Source of the DNA: Brachynemurus nebulosus
Taxonomy: Eukaryota > Arthropoda > Insecta > Neuroptera > Myrmeleontidae
Length of the DNA stretch: 64,000 bases
Direction of reading: 5' to 3'
Assembly (NCBI GenBank): GCA_035578155.1
Contig: JAPWDM010000060.1
Coordinates: 206,001 to 270,000, forward strand
Below are positions 34,901 to 48,883 of the stretch, piece after piece (within the stretch, counting starts at the first letter, position 1; each line of letters starts with the position of its first letter). A model generated the notes under the pieces. The model was not told the DNA's origin. It did no database searches and saw only the letters and a program-made list of their open reading frames with translations. The position numbers were made by a program, and so were the translations under genes.

Positions 34901-36762
34901 TTGCACTGCATCTGGAATGTTACAGTGCAAAAGTTGCACTGAAACTTTCATTCAACATGCAGAGCAGGAGTTCTTAATGTTTTGAGTCAGCGAGCTAAAT
35001 TCTAAATACAAAAATATTTGACAGGCTAAGAAATAATTTAAAATAAGGAAAAACATAAAAAATGCGTCTGTTTACTAAAAGTCTGGAGCCATTCATAAAT
35101 TACATAATACAAAATTTGCGTATTTTTGATATCTCCCTTGTCAAACTGTATCAAATTTTGACGAACCCCCCTACCTAATATTACGTCACAGAACTTAAAC
35201 CCCGGGAACTGATTAAACATATTATATAGGAGCCCTACTTAGCCCTAATTTTTAACAAAAAGCGACCATGAACGTTCTAGTGGCTGATTTTTTTTTTAAA
35301 TCGATTCAAAATTTAAATACCCCTGTCGCAGCATCCTACATAAAATAGCGAATTTCCGTATATAAAAGTTCGTTTTTCTCGGAAACCAGTTTACATAGAA
35401 TGATGGCTTAAAACCTTTTTTTATATAATTTTTCTTCCTCTTTCTTACGGTGTAAAAAAATGTTTGAAAAACTTTTGATTAAGAGGAAATTTTGGTAAAA
35501 AACTAATTTTTTCAGGAACAAAAACCATGTTCCGTTCTGTGACATGTTTTAAATGTCTGTGACTTTTCATTAATGGCCATATGGACCGAAGCATATCACA
35601 GACATTTAAAACTTTAAATAAAGTGGTATGAGTAAAGTAAAAATTGTCTTTTTATTTTTAAAATTAATTATTTATTTTAAATAATTTTTTCAAATTAAAT
35701 TGTCCCCTGTTCTAAAAAGCAAATATTTTTTAAAACTTTATAAAATTTCTTGTGAAATTGAGGTAGGTACTTATACAATTTAATTTTCAAGAAAAAAGAT
35801 TTAACTAAAACATGGACATTCAATTTGATGTGCGCGCTGCTAGTGGCGGCATAACTGAACTACTACCTACTATGTATATTTGAATGAAATAGGTATGCTT
35901 CTTTATTTTAATTGTTAATAAATCTCAGTTTCATGAATACAAGCAAAATATTATAATTATGGTTAAAAATTAAGATAATTAAAAATTTTTTTCTGATAAT
36001 TTCGTTGATAAGGTAAAATCGAAAAAACTAGGAAAATTTAATAAATAATTAATTTTTTTCCAAAATATTTTTAGGTTTACTGGCTGTCATCACTTCCTGT
36101 GAATATTTCGAATTTTAAAAAAGTTTTGAAATAAGGGTTATAATAAAATATTTAATTTTTTTCCTTTTTGTTGCTTTCTCCATTGGCGTCGCAAGACGAA
36201 AATGGTGAGTGGGCAAGATAATTTTTGCGAGGCCCCCTTTAATTTGAAAATTCTCTCTTAAAAATTAGGCGACAATCAAAAAAAAAAAAAAACGAAAAGC
36301 AGTCACTTGCGAGGCCGCTTTAAATGCGAGGCCGTGGGTGAGGGCCCATATCGCCCACGACTAGCTACGCCACTGGCTTCCTCTATCCAAAATCTGACCG
36401 CAACGCTACTGTACTAATTATAAAAGCTTGTGCTCCCACTCGACAACCTAACCAAATCTTTCTAAATCAAAATTTACCAACAATAAATATCTCTTTACTC
36501 TGCCATAAAGTTGATATTTCAGAAGTTACGAATTCTTTTAAGTCCAGTAATAACATTTCAACAGTCGCCAATCAAAATGTAAAAAACAGAAATTTTAAAG
36601 CATGCAATTTATCTATTGAAAGATCTCTTTGAATTTTCCATATCTCCAAAATCCCAAAACACAAGATTAAGTAGATTTCGCCACTCATGCCAATACTGTG
36701 TAGTTAACCTTAATAATGAAATATATAATTGTTAAAAAATATTAACCTATATTTTAATTGCT
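32000..36762. other. Long stretch without a supported gene
   Basis: AT-rich sequence with short frames only. At 35318-35545 there is a degenerate copy of the palindrome family of 9.3-10.3 kb (TACCCCTGTCGCAGCATCCT, TTCGTTTTTCTCGGAAACCA, CAAAAACCATGTTCC). At 36184-36375 a GC-richer segment (GCGTCGCAAGACGAAAATGG ... GGCCCATATCGCCCACGACT) looks like an unrecognised short element. Confidence 0.5.
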
Positions 36763-36768
36763 TTTATT
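36763..36768 (-). promoter_or_regulatory. Polyadenylation signal AATAAA
   Basis: AATAAA on the minus strand, about 70 bp downstream of the stop codon at 36837. Confidence 0.55.
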
Positions 36769-36836
36769 AGTAATTAATTTAACAAAATAAGTAAATAAAT
36801 AAATATATAAATAATAAGTAAGAAATTACATTTAAC

Positions 36837-37980
36837 TTAATTTTTAAATTCAATTAATTTTACACAATGTCGTTTCCTTAAAGATTTATAATAGTCTCGG
36901 GATTTTTTTATGAAACTATCTGTGCTTTCACTGTATATATTACTTTGACTAGAAGAAACAGATTCCTCAAAAGATTCGATATCAGACAACGGATCTTGCT
37001 GTTTAGTTTCAGTATCTGTTAAATTTTCGTCAGTTTGTTTGTTATCAATGTTTTCACTTGTTTCAAAATTCGATAAGTCATTAAAATAAAAACTGGGAAC
37101 TTGTAATTGAGATTCATCTCTATAATCAAAATGAGTCTTAAATTCATTGACCTTCAAAAATTTAACACTATATTCAAACATTTGAGTAAAACTGTAGACA
37201 GTGATTGGTAAATTAGTTAAGGACTTTAAGTATTTATTTACTTTGTATTTTGTCAAATTAAAAGGTAATGGATTGAAATATTCTATTTCAGTGGCATAAT
37301 GAACTTGCTGATCGGTCTTTAGAGCATTTTTTTCAACATTTTGTGCTAGTTTTTCTTTACTATCTAAATCTTTTTTTACATTAAATATTGTTGATGCTAC
37401 CTTTGTCGTATCACTAGCAAATTCTTCAATTTCTGATGATGACAAATTAATTACGGACTCAAAAGGAGATGTAGTGTGAGAATGAAAGATGGTCTCAATT
37501 CCTTGATTATTTTTCGTTTGTTTATTTGGGAAGTTTAGTACCGTATCAATACTCATTTCGCCTTCGTTTTCGTCTGAAAGCAATGGCTGCTCTTGTTCAG
37601 TTTTAGTCTTTTTTTTAAATGGAAATATTAATTTCAAGAGATTGTGTTCACTTTTTTCATTCTTTAGAATATTTCTTTCATTTATGGCTTTAGAATTTTG
37701 AATATTGGATTCTGCTTCATCTTCTTTTATAGTGTCAAATTGACCGTTCAATATATTTTTATTTTTGAAATGATTCATTGATGCATAATCAGAAAATCGT
37801 TGTTTTTCTAAATCAACAAATGAAGAACTTTCATATTTATCGATATTTGGCTTATTTTTTTCTTCGTGCTGATAATGAAAAGAATAAATGGATTCTTCAT
37901 TATCAGTAGTTTCACCATCCGTGTCTTGTTTTGGTGATTTCTTATTTCTTCCTTTTAATTCCTCTTCTTCTGATGAATCA
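36837..37980 (-). CDS. Last exon of an unrecognised acidic protein (partial gene)
   Basis: The frame is open from a splice acceptor (TTATTATTATAG, ending at 37981) to a TAA at 36837, about 380 codons. It begins DSSEEEELKGRNKKSPKQD, continues past an internal Met at 37778, and ends YYKSLRKRHCVKLIEFKN. It is strongly acidic, rich in Ser, Glu, Asn and Lys, and lacks membrane segments, cysteine clusters or a domain I recognise. A basic patch (FPFKKKTKTEQEQ) might be a nuclear signal. Because the frame starts at an acceptor, at least one upstream exon must lie beyond 37982; I could not find it, and the presumed intron hosts the TIR element at 38251. AATAAA at 36763 supports this as the 3' exon. 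Composition resembles the 26-29.6 kb protein, but I see no shared repeat. Confidence 0.65.
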
Positions 37981-38250
37981 CTATAATAATAAAAATTTTG
38001 TTAAAAGGATTGCGTCATTTTAAATTACCACATTAAATATGTTGACAATTTTTATCAGTTTAGCTTTTAATAGTAAATACATAATGTGCAAATATGTAAA
38101 AATATTTATATATTTTGTAGAAACTAATTAATTATAATTATCATATGAAAGACATAAACAATTTTTATTATTTTTTTGTTAGTAGAATTCCGTTTTGAAT
38201 TATGGCTAAAGAAGTATCAAGAAAAGAAACAAATATCTACATATTACATA

Positions 38251-39134
38251 CCGTAAAACCGTCTAGACCCGGACACTTTTTTACATTTTTTGGTATAATT
38301 TTATGTTTATACCTGTTTCCTTCATAGATATCACCAATAAAAGTATCACCATTAAAAAAAGCGTATATTATTTGTTATATCCCTGACCCATTTGTTTCAT
38401 TATAAGTAAAAATAAAAAAAATAAAAAATAATTAGTAAGTGTCCGGGTCTACACCCCAAATCCGTCTTGACCCGGACACTTACTTAAATAATGTAATAAC
38501 ATGCAAACTAACCTCTCCCGTCGGGTTTAGGACAGTGTTTTATATCGTCTGATGTCTTTGAACCTGTCAAAGACTTCAAAATATTTTGTGGGAAGGGAGA
38601 GGGGGCAATGCATAGTATGCCTCTCTATGAAGTAAACCTACGATATGCCACCAGAAGGAGGCATAAACCGCGTAATTCTGGGGGGAATATTAATTTATGG
38701 ACAGTGGGAGCTACAACTAGTGCGAATCGCGGCCATAGTGTAATAAACTGATGTGTCCGGGTCTAAACGGATATACATATATAGCATGTATTTTTTTTAT
38801 ATATACATCGAATACAACTTCAAACATCATTAAATGGTGCGCGATAGAATTCTGAACACATACATGTCAAAACTAAAACAATATAAAAATTATGACGAAA
38901 ATTACATGTCTAAGTTAGACACACATTTTATTTCTTTCAAAAACTGTAGGATAGTAATCCTGTAAAATGAGATAGTAAATGTTGAAATCCGTAGTTTTTA
39001 TTGGTACAGCTGTTTAGAGGATGTTTTTCTCTCTCTAATGACGTCAAGAACAAATGTTTATTGTTGCAGGTTAATGTAGAAATTATTTAATTTGAAGATT
39101 GGTGCAAAGTGTCCGGGTCTAGACGGTTTTACGG
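38251..39134. mobile_element. 884-bp TIR element flanked by TACATA
   Basis: Ends CCGTAAAACCGTCTAGACCC and its inverse GGGTCTAGACGGTTTTACGG are perfect inverted repeats that continue into the GGACACTTTT region. The flanks are TACATA on both sides (38245-38250, 39135-39140), either a 6-bp duplication or a TA duplication in a lucky context. Internal copies of the terminal motif GTGTCCGGGTCTA occur near 38440, 38470 (inverted) and 38755. No coding sequence. It lies in the presumed intron of the gene ending at 36837. Confidence 0.75.
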
Positions 39135-39563
39135 TACATAATTTAGAAAATATACTACGCGATATAGGAGCTTGTATAATCAAAATTGTTTCCCGGGACT
39201 TTTTTTACACAGTCTTGTTTTATAAATAGTTCTAATTACAAAAGTTCATGTTACCACCTGATCAAACATTTTTAAACCGAAATTGTAAATTGTATGCTAT
39301 AAAATAAGCATATTTTCGACAATTTGACAATTTTTTTTTTGACGGTGCAATTAATGTAAATTTATTTGTGTAATTAGTACATAATAGAATGATATTTGAG
39401 GAATGTGAAATATGCAGAAATGAACCAGTGGCGCCAAGTTTTTGCAGGCGCCTCAGAAAGATTGTTGCCGCATAACTTATTACCGAATCATCCGAAATCA
39501 AAACCCCGTTGATAAGTTTTTCAAGGTAATACCGAATTATTTTTTTTATTTAGGTAAAAAATC

Positions 39564-39564
<1 letters not shown>

Positions 39565-39644
<80 letters not shown>
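39565..39644. repeat. (TA)n microsatellite
   Basis: Immediately followed by GGCTGTCCCAAAAGTCAACG, which looks like a transposon terminus. Confidence 0.95.
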
Positions 39645-39646
<2 letters not shown>

Positions 39647-40102
39647 CTGTCCCAAAAGTCAACGATATCCCTTGAAGGGATGAGAGACTAGCTCATGCCT
39701 GACCAAACTATCAAAATATCGTCTGGTAAAACATCGTTGGTTTTCAAGTTATTGGCACTTTTATGGATTCCAGGAAAATCGACAATTTTGATCAGATTTT
39801 CGAGTACCACAGCTGCAAGACTTCTGAAATTTTAATCTTTATTACGCAACCCTGAAGAATCCTTTGTAGATCACAATCCAAAGTAAGGAAAATTGACCTA
39901 ATATCTTGGGAAAAATAAACCCTTTTAGACCGATTCATACATAAATCTTTTTTTGTCAACTAAGTTTGGCTCTTCATACTGTAAGAGAAATGTACCACAT
40001 TACCCGGGCAAGTTATGTTAAAAGATTGCTCATTTATTGTATTTTTTAAAATGGTCCAACATTTGCTTCGCTTTACTTTAGAAAAAAAGTAATGCTATTT
40101 AA

Positions 40103-40106
<4 letters not shown>

Positions 40107-40157
<51 letters not shown>
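40107..40157. repeat. (TA)n microsatellite
   Basis: Shorter TA run in AT-rich sequence; no recognised family abuts it. 40158-41128 holds no supported gene. Confidence 0.95.
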
Positions 40158-40160
<3 letters not shown>

Positions 40161-41128
40161 ATTTGCATATTTGTATGAAATTTTTTAATACATACATAAT
40201 CGTCGATTGTTAATTATCGAAAAATTTTCCAATGTTATTTATGGAAAAACTAGTTAATTTTAAGTAAAATAAGGAACCTATCTAGTTGAATGTTAAGATT
40301 TTATTTTACAGCTGGGACTAAAATTATGCCCAAGTTTAGTTTTTAAAATTAAAAATTTACAGATTGATGGTTTACATCGTTTAGTAGCAAAACAGTAATT
40401 TTCATCATAATTAATAATTACCAGTTCGTTATATTACATAGAATGAAAAAATGCACAGTATGAAAAACGGTTAGAAATTACTGTCCTCCACTCTTAACGT
40501 TAAAAGGATAGCTCAGAAAAATCTGATAGAAATCTTAAACATAGAGAATACTTCATTTTTCAAAAACTCAATAGGGAATATGCATGTTTTTTATTTATTT
40601 CAAAAATAGTTTAAGCCTAAGTATGTCAAAAAATCACAAAAATATACTATTAGTACAATTTTTCGCCTTTATTTCAGAAAAATAAAAAATGATTTTTAAT
40701 TTTACATTATCATTATTTAAGGGGGATCACTAGTGTGACCGCCTGAAAAAAAGGTGATTTTTAGGAATTTTTTTAAAGAAAACTACTGTATGGAATGTTT
40801 TAATACGTTAAGGATATTTTCCTTAAAAATATAATATTGATAATAAAATTTTACTTTTTTGAGAAGAAACTACAAAATTTTGAAAGAAAAAAAGTGGTGT
40901 TCGCTTTATTTTCAAAATACGTACGTATACAAATTATGTCCTGCAATAATTATAGTCGCATTTGCTCAAAAATTGACATTATTAGTCATTTTAAAACACT
41001 TTTAAAATACTTCTTGAATAGTAAAAATAACATAAATAAAATTATCTTCTCACAAACATAACCCTTACGTTGATTAATCTAACTGAATCAATATTTTTAG
41101 TCATTTATTACTAGGAAGTAAAAAAAAA

Positions 41129-42810
41129 TTACTTGTTACAACACGGAGCGCTATTGTGGCATTTAGAATTACAAAGTAATCCTGATGACTTGCAAGCGCA
41201 TTTCTTCGACAAGCATATTTTTAGACAGTTACATTTTTTGAATCCCTGTCCTCCAGTCAACGACAGTTTTCCGATAACTTCTCGAAGACTCACTTCCTTA
41301 TTTTTAACAACTTCTTCTATCTTTAGAAAGTCTTCAGAGCACGTTGTAAACTGATTCCGTGTGTAAAGCTGTTTTATTACTCCAATTTTGGTACCCAGTT
41401 GGTAAAACTCATTGTCTTTTACATCTACCACAACTGCAATAATGCTTTTCGGGTCAGTTTTTGCTCTGTCAATGTCAGGTACTTTCAGTCTTACATTTTG
41501 ACCAACTTTCACATTTGGATACTTAGAAGCCGACTCGACTTTCATTTTTTCAGCTTGATTTTCCAAATTCAACTTTGCCTTTCTTCTTATTGCCTGGACA
41601 AATTCTATCTTTTTCGGTATTGGATCGTTTTGAGTTTGAGTTGCGTTTTCTGTCTCTGAATCGCTATTTCTCTGAATCATTACATTAGTATCATTCGTTA
41701 CTTCCCCCTCCTTCATCTTTTCGGTTACAATCATTTCATTTTCTTGTGTTTTGTCCCTGTCACTGTCACTGTTTATGTCCTTTTCTGACTCATTTTTAAC
41801 AACATTGCCTTCCTTGTCCTGTTCAATTACATTTTCGACGTTAATATTTGGTTCTGTATTTTTTTGCGAATACAACAAATTCTCTAAATCTGCTTCAGAT
41901 CTTAATAGTCCAATCATATCTTTAAGAATTGCTGACGTCGCAATCCCCATTTTCATTGGATTGCCAAACATTGCTTCGTAGGGGGAGCATTTAATTCCCT
42001 CGTGATATGCTCTATTTTTCATAGCCTGGATGAATTTCAAGCCCTCTGACCATTTTGACGACTGATTGGTTTCCATCCACGTGCTGAACATATTCTCTAT
42101 GTCTTGATTGGCACGCTCCACTGATCCTTGACTCTGGCTATGTCTTGGCTTTCCATGTACGATTTTAACATCTGGCCACATAGACCATAAATCTTCAATT
42201 ACTTGATTACAAAATTCCCAACCATTATCGGAATTAAGAATGTTCGGCGCTCCAAAAGTGGTGAAAATATCCAAGAGATGATACGCAACTTCTGCTGCGC
42301 GTTTAGTTCGAAGTGCACGAAGGATCACAAATTTAGTAACATGGTCTTGGTAAACTAAGAGTTGGTTTGTAGGTCAATGAGATCTACTTGACAACGTGAG
42401 TTCATTTCACTATGGAGTATAGGTTGGCATAGTTTCAAATATATCATGATAGCCTCAACTGTTATGTTTTTATACTTGCGGTTACATTCCTTAAGCATCC
42501 TTGTCCTTCCACCGTGTCCAACAGCAACATGCGTTTCTTCGAGAATATTGAATAAGTCATCGTAACATACGTAATACTTGATTTCTCCATTCTCTTTCTT
42601 CATCAGCGCTATTAACTTTTCTTCACCGCCTATAGTCAAAATGTCATAGCGCTTTATACGCCTGTAATGAACAGCTTCCTTCTTTTTCACGTTTTTTGCA
42701 GTTTTTACTTCCTCTAAACACTTTGCGTATTTGTCCTGATCGAGATAAAAGTTATTATCTTTCTTGCTAGCCACGTCCATTATTTCATAAAATCTATGTT
42801 TTACACTCAT
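41129..42810 (-). pseudogene. KRAB-A-domain-2-like integrase gene (retroelement-derived, broken)
   Basis: Two minus-strand frames form one gene. The first (42810-42355) starts MSVKHRFYEIMD and reads through a zinc-binding H2C2 region (THVAVGHGGRTRMLKE ... IYLKLC) to NSRCQVDLIDLQ, which holds the first catalytic Asp. The second (42328-41129) has LNSDNGWEF (second Asp) and HSQSQGSVERANQDIENM (catalytic Glu), then an acidic linker and a Cys-rich tail (KICLSKKCACKSSGLLCNSKC). The frames are out of register near 42360, and the sequence jumps from LKLC to QPILHSEMN, losing the second Cys pair and several residues, so there are at least two deletions. Such integrases, annotated in insects as KRAB-A domain-containing protein 2-like, derive from retroelement or Ginger-type integrases. 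Nearby 42894-42980 is unusually GC-rich and may be its promoter. Confidence 0.75.
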
Positions 42811-42893
42811 TTTTTATTCATTAATTACTTTTAGATATCAAAAATACAAACGTGCACAACAAACAAATTAACGTCCTTTTTCACACGTGTCAA

Positions 42894-42980
42894 ACGATAA
42901 ACTCAGACGAGCGGCGGCGATACGAGTAGCAGACGGCCGCAGACTGCGCAGGAGTACGAGACGATGCGCCGAAAACGTTA
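42894..42980. promoter_or_regulatory. GC-rich island upstream of the integrase gene
   Basis: GACGAGCGGCGGCGATACGA ... GACGGCCGCAGACTGCGCAG stands out from its AT-rich surroundings and lies about 85-170 bp upstream of the integrase start. A promoter is plausible; no TATA box is evident. Confidence 0.3.
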
Positions 42981-43114
42981 TAACATGCCTTTTTCAACAT
43001 TTACCGTGTTTTTGAGATAAATCCTAAGATTTACCAAGCGAATGGTGGTAAATGTTCGAAATGAACGATGATCATAGAATTCTTCGGACTTTTACCAATA
43101 AGAGCTTGGTAAGA

Positions 43115-43273
<159 letters not shown>

Positions 43274-43425
43274 CAATTTTTAAATTGGATTCAGTTAGCG
43301 AATGCGCATGAGAACTGTCCTCAAACTATAATTAAATACATATATATTCTGTTGGTCACATTAAGAATCTTTTCTACTGAGATCGAAATTGTATTATAAA
43401 AATATTATATAAACTTTACAATTAA

Positions 43426-44331
43426 CCCTAGAATCATACGTACACGTCAAAACGACGTACGAACTTCTCTACCTGTTCCAATACTACGACTTGTTGTTAC
43501 TTGTTTGCCGTGAGATTTCTGTTATCTAATTTATTTGTTATTATAACACACCACATATATTTTTTTTGTTTATACATAGTCATTGTTGTTTTGTTTGTAT
43601 TGAAATAGTGTCCGTCAAAAGGATGTCGATGTATGATTAACGTATGTTTTTTTTGAAGATTTTGTACACTACATATAAAAGTTTTCCTAATTTTTTTTTA
43701 AATTTATTAAAGATATGGATGTTATAATTAATTTATTCAATGATTATGATAATGTGAAAGATGATTACAGCTGTTAGACTTATAGAGACGACATAATACT
43801 GAAGTTTTAATATATTGAATCGAAAACTAAAGAATGCATTTCGAATGACTTAATAAAAGATTAACAATTTATTTTGTGAAAAATATTTTAATTTTTATTA
43901 TTTTTTGAGATCTTATTCGAAAAATTACCAACAAATTTTAGAAAATTTACAAATGTGCCTAATGGGGAAATAACTACATATCTATAGGAATATCTATGAC
44001 TGAGAAATTTCACATTCTGTAAAGTCACACATGTCCACTGACTCATAATAGTTCATAAATTAATTATTACAATTGATGTATTTATCTATTTTTTAATTTT
44101 TATAATGAAAATATGCTCTGATAAAAAGATTAAAAAAATTAATAAATATTTACATTAAGAAATTTTTCCAAATCCATTTTTTTTAAATATTTTGTTCGCT
44201 TTTGTAGTATTGTTATGTAAAAAAAATGTTTTTTGCAAATAAACTCTAAAACTCTCCGTAAAAAGTCCATCCGCCAAAACGACGTCGATGTATGATTAAC
44301 GTTTCTAGTAGACCAACGTATGATTCTAGGG
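43426..44331. mobile_element. piggyBac-like MITE with TTAA duplication
   Basis: The 906-bp element begins CCCTAGAATCATACGT and ends ACGTATGATTCTAGGG, with TTAA at both edges (43422-43425, 44332-44335). The CCCTAGAA start and TTAA target are diagnostic of the piggyBac superfamily. Subterminal repeats GTCGATGTATGATTAACGT occur near 43625 and 44283, and CAAAACGACGT near each end. It has no transposase frame. The uninterrupted second unit of the surrounding array (about 44745) shows the original single TTAA, so the empty site is in the window. Confidence 0.92.
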
Positions 44332-45047
44332 TTAATATTGAAATTAGAAAGTATTATGTTTTATACACTGCAGCGAAAAGTTTATAAAAATAATTTTCAA
44401 AAGTTCCCGAACTAAACATTGCGTATCTCATGGTGTCCTCAAACTCTCTGATATATATCTCTTTGACGTCCACCAGGAATTTGAATCAACATAATGAACA
44501 TTTGCATTTTATGTTACACAGTAAGCAAAATAAAATGTTACTTATAAATAAAGTATTATTATAAAGATTCAAAGTCATAGGGAATACTCTTTTACAATTT
44601 TTAAATTGGATTCAAGTAGCGAATGCGCATGAGAACTGTCCTCAAACTATCATTAAATACATATATATTCTGTTGGTCACATTAAGAATCTTTTCTACTG
44701 AGTTCGAAATTGTGTTATCAAAATATTATATAAACTTTACAATTAATATTGAAATTAGAAAGTATTATGTTTTATACACTGCAGCGAAAAATTTATAAAA
44801 ATAATTTTCAAAAGTCATGGTGTCCTCAAACTCTCTGATATATATCTCCTTGACGTCCACCAGGAATTTGAATCAACATAATGAACATTTGCATTTTATG
44901 TTACACAGTAAGCAAAATAAAATGTTACTTATAAATAATAAAGTATTATTATAAAGATTCAAAGTCATAGGGAATACTCTTTTTACAATTTTTAAAATGG
45001 ATTCAATTAGCGAATACGCATGAGAACTGTCCTCAAACTATCATTAA

Positions 45048-45051
<4 letters not shown>

Positions 45052-45126
<75 letters not shown>
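45052..45126. repeat. (TA)n microsatellite grown inside a tandem unit
   Basis: In the two earlier units the same place reads ACATATATATTCTGTTGG. Here the few TA dinucleotides have expanded to about 75 bp before CCGTTGGTCACATTAA, showing growth in place rather than insertion. Confidence 0.9.
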
Positions 45127-45128
<2 letters not shown>

Positions 45129-45853
45129 GTTGGTCACATTAAAGGGGGAGTTCACGCCAGAAACGACTAATAAACTAATTTTTTTCGAATCTCGCTTTTT
45201 GTTTTTATTTCGTTCTGTGGTTCTTTACAAACACGGTGATATATAAAACATGGCCAAAAAAATTTTTTTTGCAAATAGAAAAATATTAAAGAACTAATAT
45301 TTTCCTCATCTTTTTGTCATTAAACTATTTTTTCGGTCTTAATTTTTTCAGTTACTTTCAGTATTTTTATTTATTGTCAGAATTATAAGTACAGAAAACG
45401 TTAATAGTCTTAAGTCGTTTTTAAACACTTTTGATACCGAGAAAATCACCAATTATATAGGCAGTCAATATATCTTACGTTTTGAATAAAAAGATTGAAG
45501 AAAGAAATACATCTTTGTATTTCACCTTTGTATTCAAGGTATTATTTGAAGACATGTTAGTTGACTCGTTACGATTTTTTTATTTTATTTATTGCCCGAT
45601 CGTCGCATGCTACAAATGCCATGATTAAGGCTCTTATCATCTTAAGTTTTACGTTTCTTAATGAAATAAAAGAAGATTAGAGAATTATCTTGTAAAAGTT
45701 TAGATGAATGTCTGCAAACTATATAATATACTACTAAAGATGTTCTCAGTCTCAACATTATATCAATACTTCAACCTTCGCTGTCTCTAAATGTATACTT
45801 AACGAACGTATACTGCGTGCGTTTCATATACGTGCGTTTCAAACTATACACTG

Positions 45854-47656
<1,803 letters not shown>

Positions 47657-48042
47657 TAAAAATAATGATCAACATTTAATATTTTCCTAGTTACCTAAAT
47701 CAATTTTTTAAATATTTAATATTGATTGTGACAAGTTACTAAATATTTTTAAATATTCAAAAATTAATTATTTTTCTACTTGATATATGTTTTTGTACCA
47801 GTGACAAAGTTTATGGAGGGTATCCTATTATTTATGGTACCGTACGTTATACCTTTAGTGCATATTTCATTCAATATATTATGTATCCGGCATATTTGGT
47901 TTTGCTTACATTATGCGTCACAAGTATAACAACCAATAGGATTGCTGCATTTCTCGAATGTATCGTTTTGACGAAATTTTTATTTAAGGTAAATAATTTA
48001 CTTAATTAAAATTCACATAGTGTTTGAAAAATTATCAAAACT

Positions 48043-48112
48043 GGATCGGCTGGGACTCGAACCCGGATCTCTTGGTTACTAGCCAAGCGCCTTACCAATT
48101 AGGCCACCGACC
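48043..48112 (-). tRNA. tRNA-Thr(AGT)-like sequence, probably part of a repeat
   Basis: Minus strand. Acceptor stem GGTCGGT pairs with GCCGATC (two G-U pairs), the D arm is GCCT/AGGC, the anticodon stem CTTGG/CCAAG carries loop CTAGTAA with anticodon AGT, and the T loop is TTCGAGT. One base seems missing between acceptor and D stem, and the T stem has a C-A mismatch. Because upstream and downstream flanks are shared with the tRNA-like sequence at 57046-57117, it is more likely a dispersed composite repeat than a working gene. Confidence 0.6.
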
Positions 48113-48184
48113 GTTCGTTCGGGTGCCACTCCAATCCTGATAATCAATCAAACACATCCTCTCTTAATGCGAGACGCAGTTATA

Positions 48185-48292
48185 TTTCTAATTTCAAATG
48201 TTATCGAGTGCCTGTGAAACATTATTAATGTATGGTGTACACCATACATTAATAATGTTTCACAGGCACTCGATAACATTTGAAATTAGAAA
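48185..48292. repeat. Perfect 108-bp palindrome without a loop
   Basis: Two 54-bp arms meet at GGTGT|ACACC (48238/48239) with no mismatch visible. The outer part (GGCACTCGATAACATTTGAA) is shared with the sequence upstream of the tRNA-like element at 57 kb. Confidence 0.95.
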
Positions 48293-48706
48293 GATAAATA
48301 ATTTACATTAATTTCGTTATGAAAACTAAAATTAATCAAACAAAAAGAACTGTCATAAGAATTTGTGACATGTATAGAATATTTTAAAAAATGTTTTACA
48401 ATTTTCTAAAAAACATGCATATTCCCTGTTTTAGACCTTTCAACAAATGATTGAATGAAGAATATTATAGATTCACAGATTGATTCTGACCGTTCAAAGT
48501 CCAACTCTATTTGTTATGTATTCTTTTTTCTTGCATTAGTACAATACCAATACAACATAGTGTAACAAAGATACGAAACATGTTTGGTGGGCCAAAATTA
48601 ATCTGTTGAAGTATATATAACTTTAGTCTAACTAACTATAAAAGTTTAGTCTGACTTAGACTCTATAATTAGATTGTATACAGATTTACATAAATTAATA
48701 TTAAAA

Positions 48707-48753
48707 ATAAGAAAATAACAATTATAATAATATTATAATTGTTATTTTCTTAT
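48707..48753. repeat. Short perfect AT-rich hairpin
   Basis: ATAAGAAAATAACAATTATA mirrors TATAATTGTTATTTTCTTAT around a few central bases. Confidence 0.85.
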
Positions 48754-48883
48754 ATTATGTTTAGAACAATTTGTTAAAAATTTACGTGTTTTTTATTAAA
48801 TAACAAATTAATTAACAAATATGTGCCCATATACACCATTAAATAAAGTTGTAATTTATAAAAAAAATATTACAAAAGAATGA

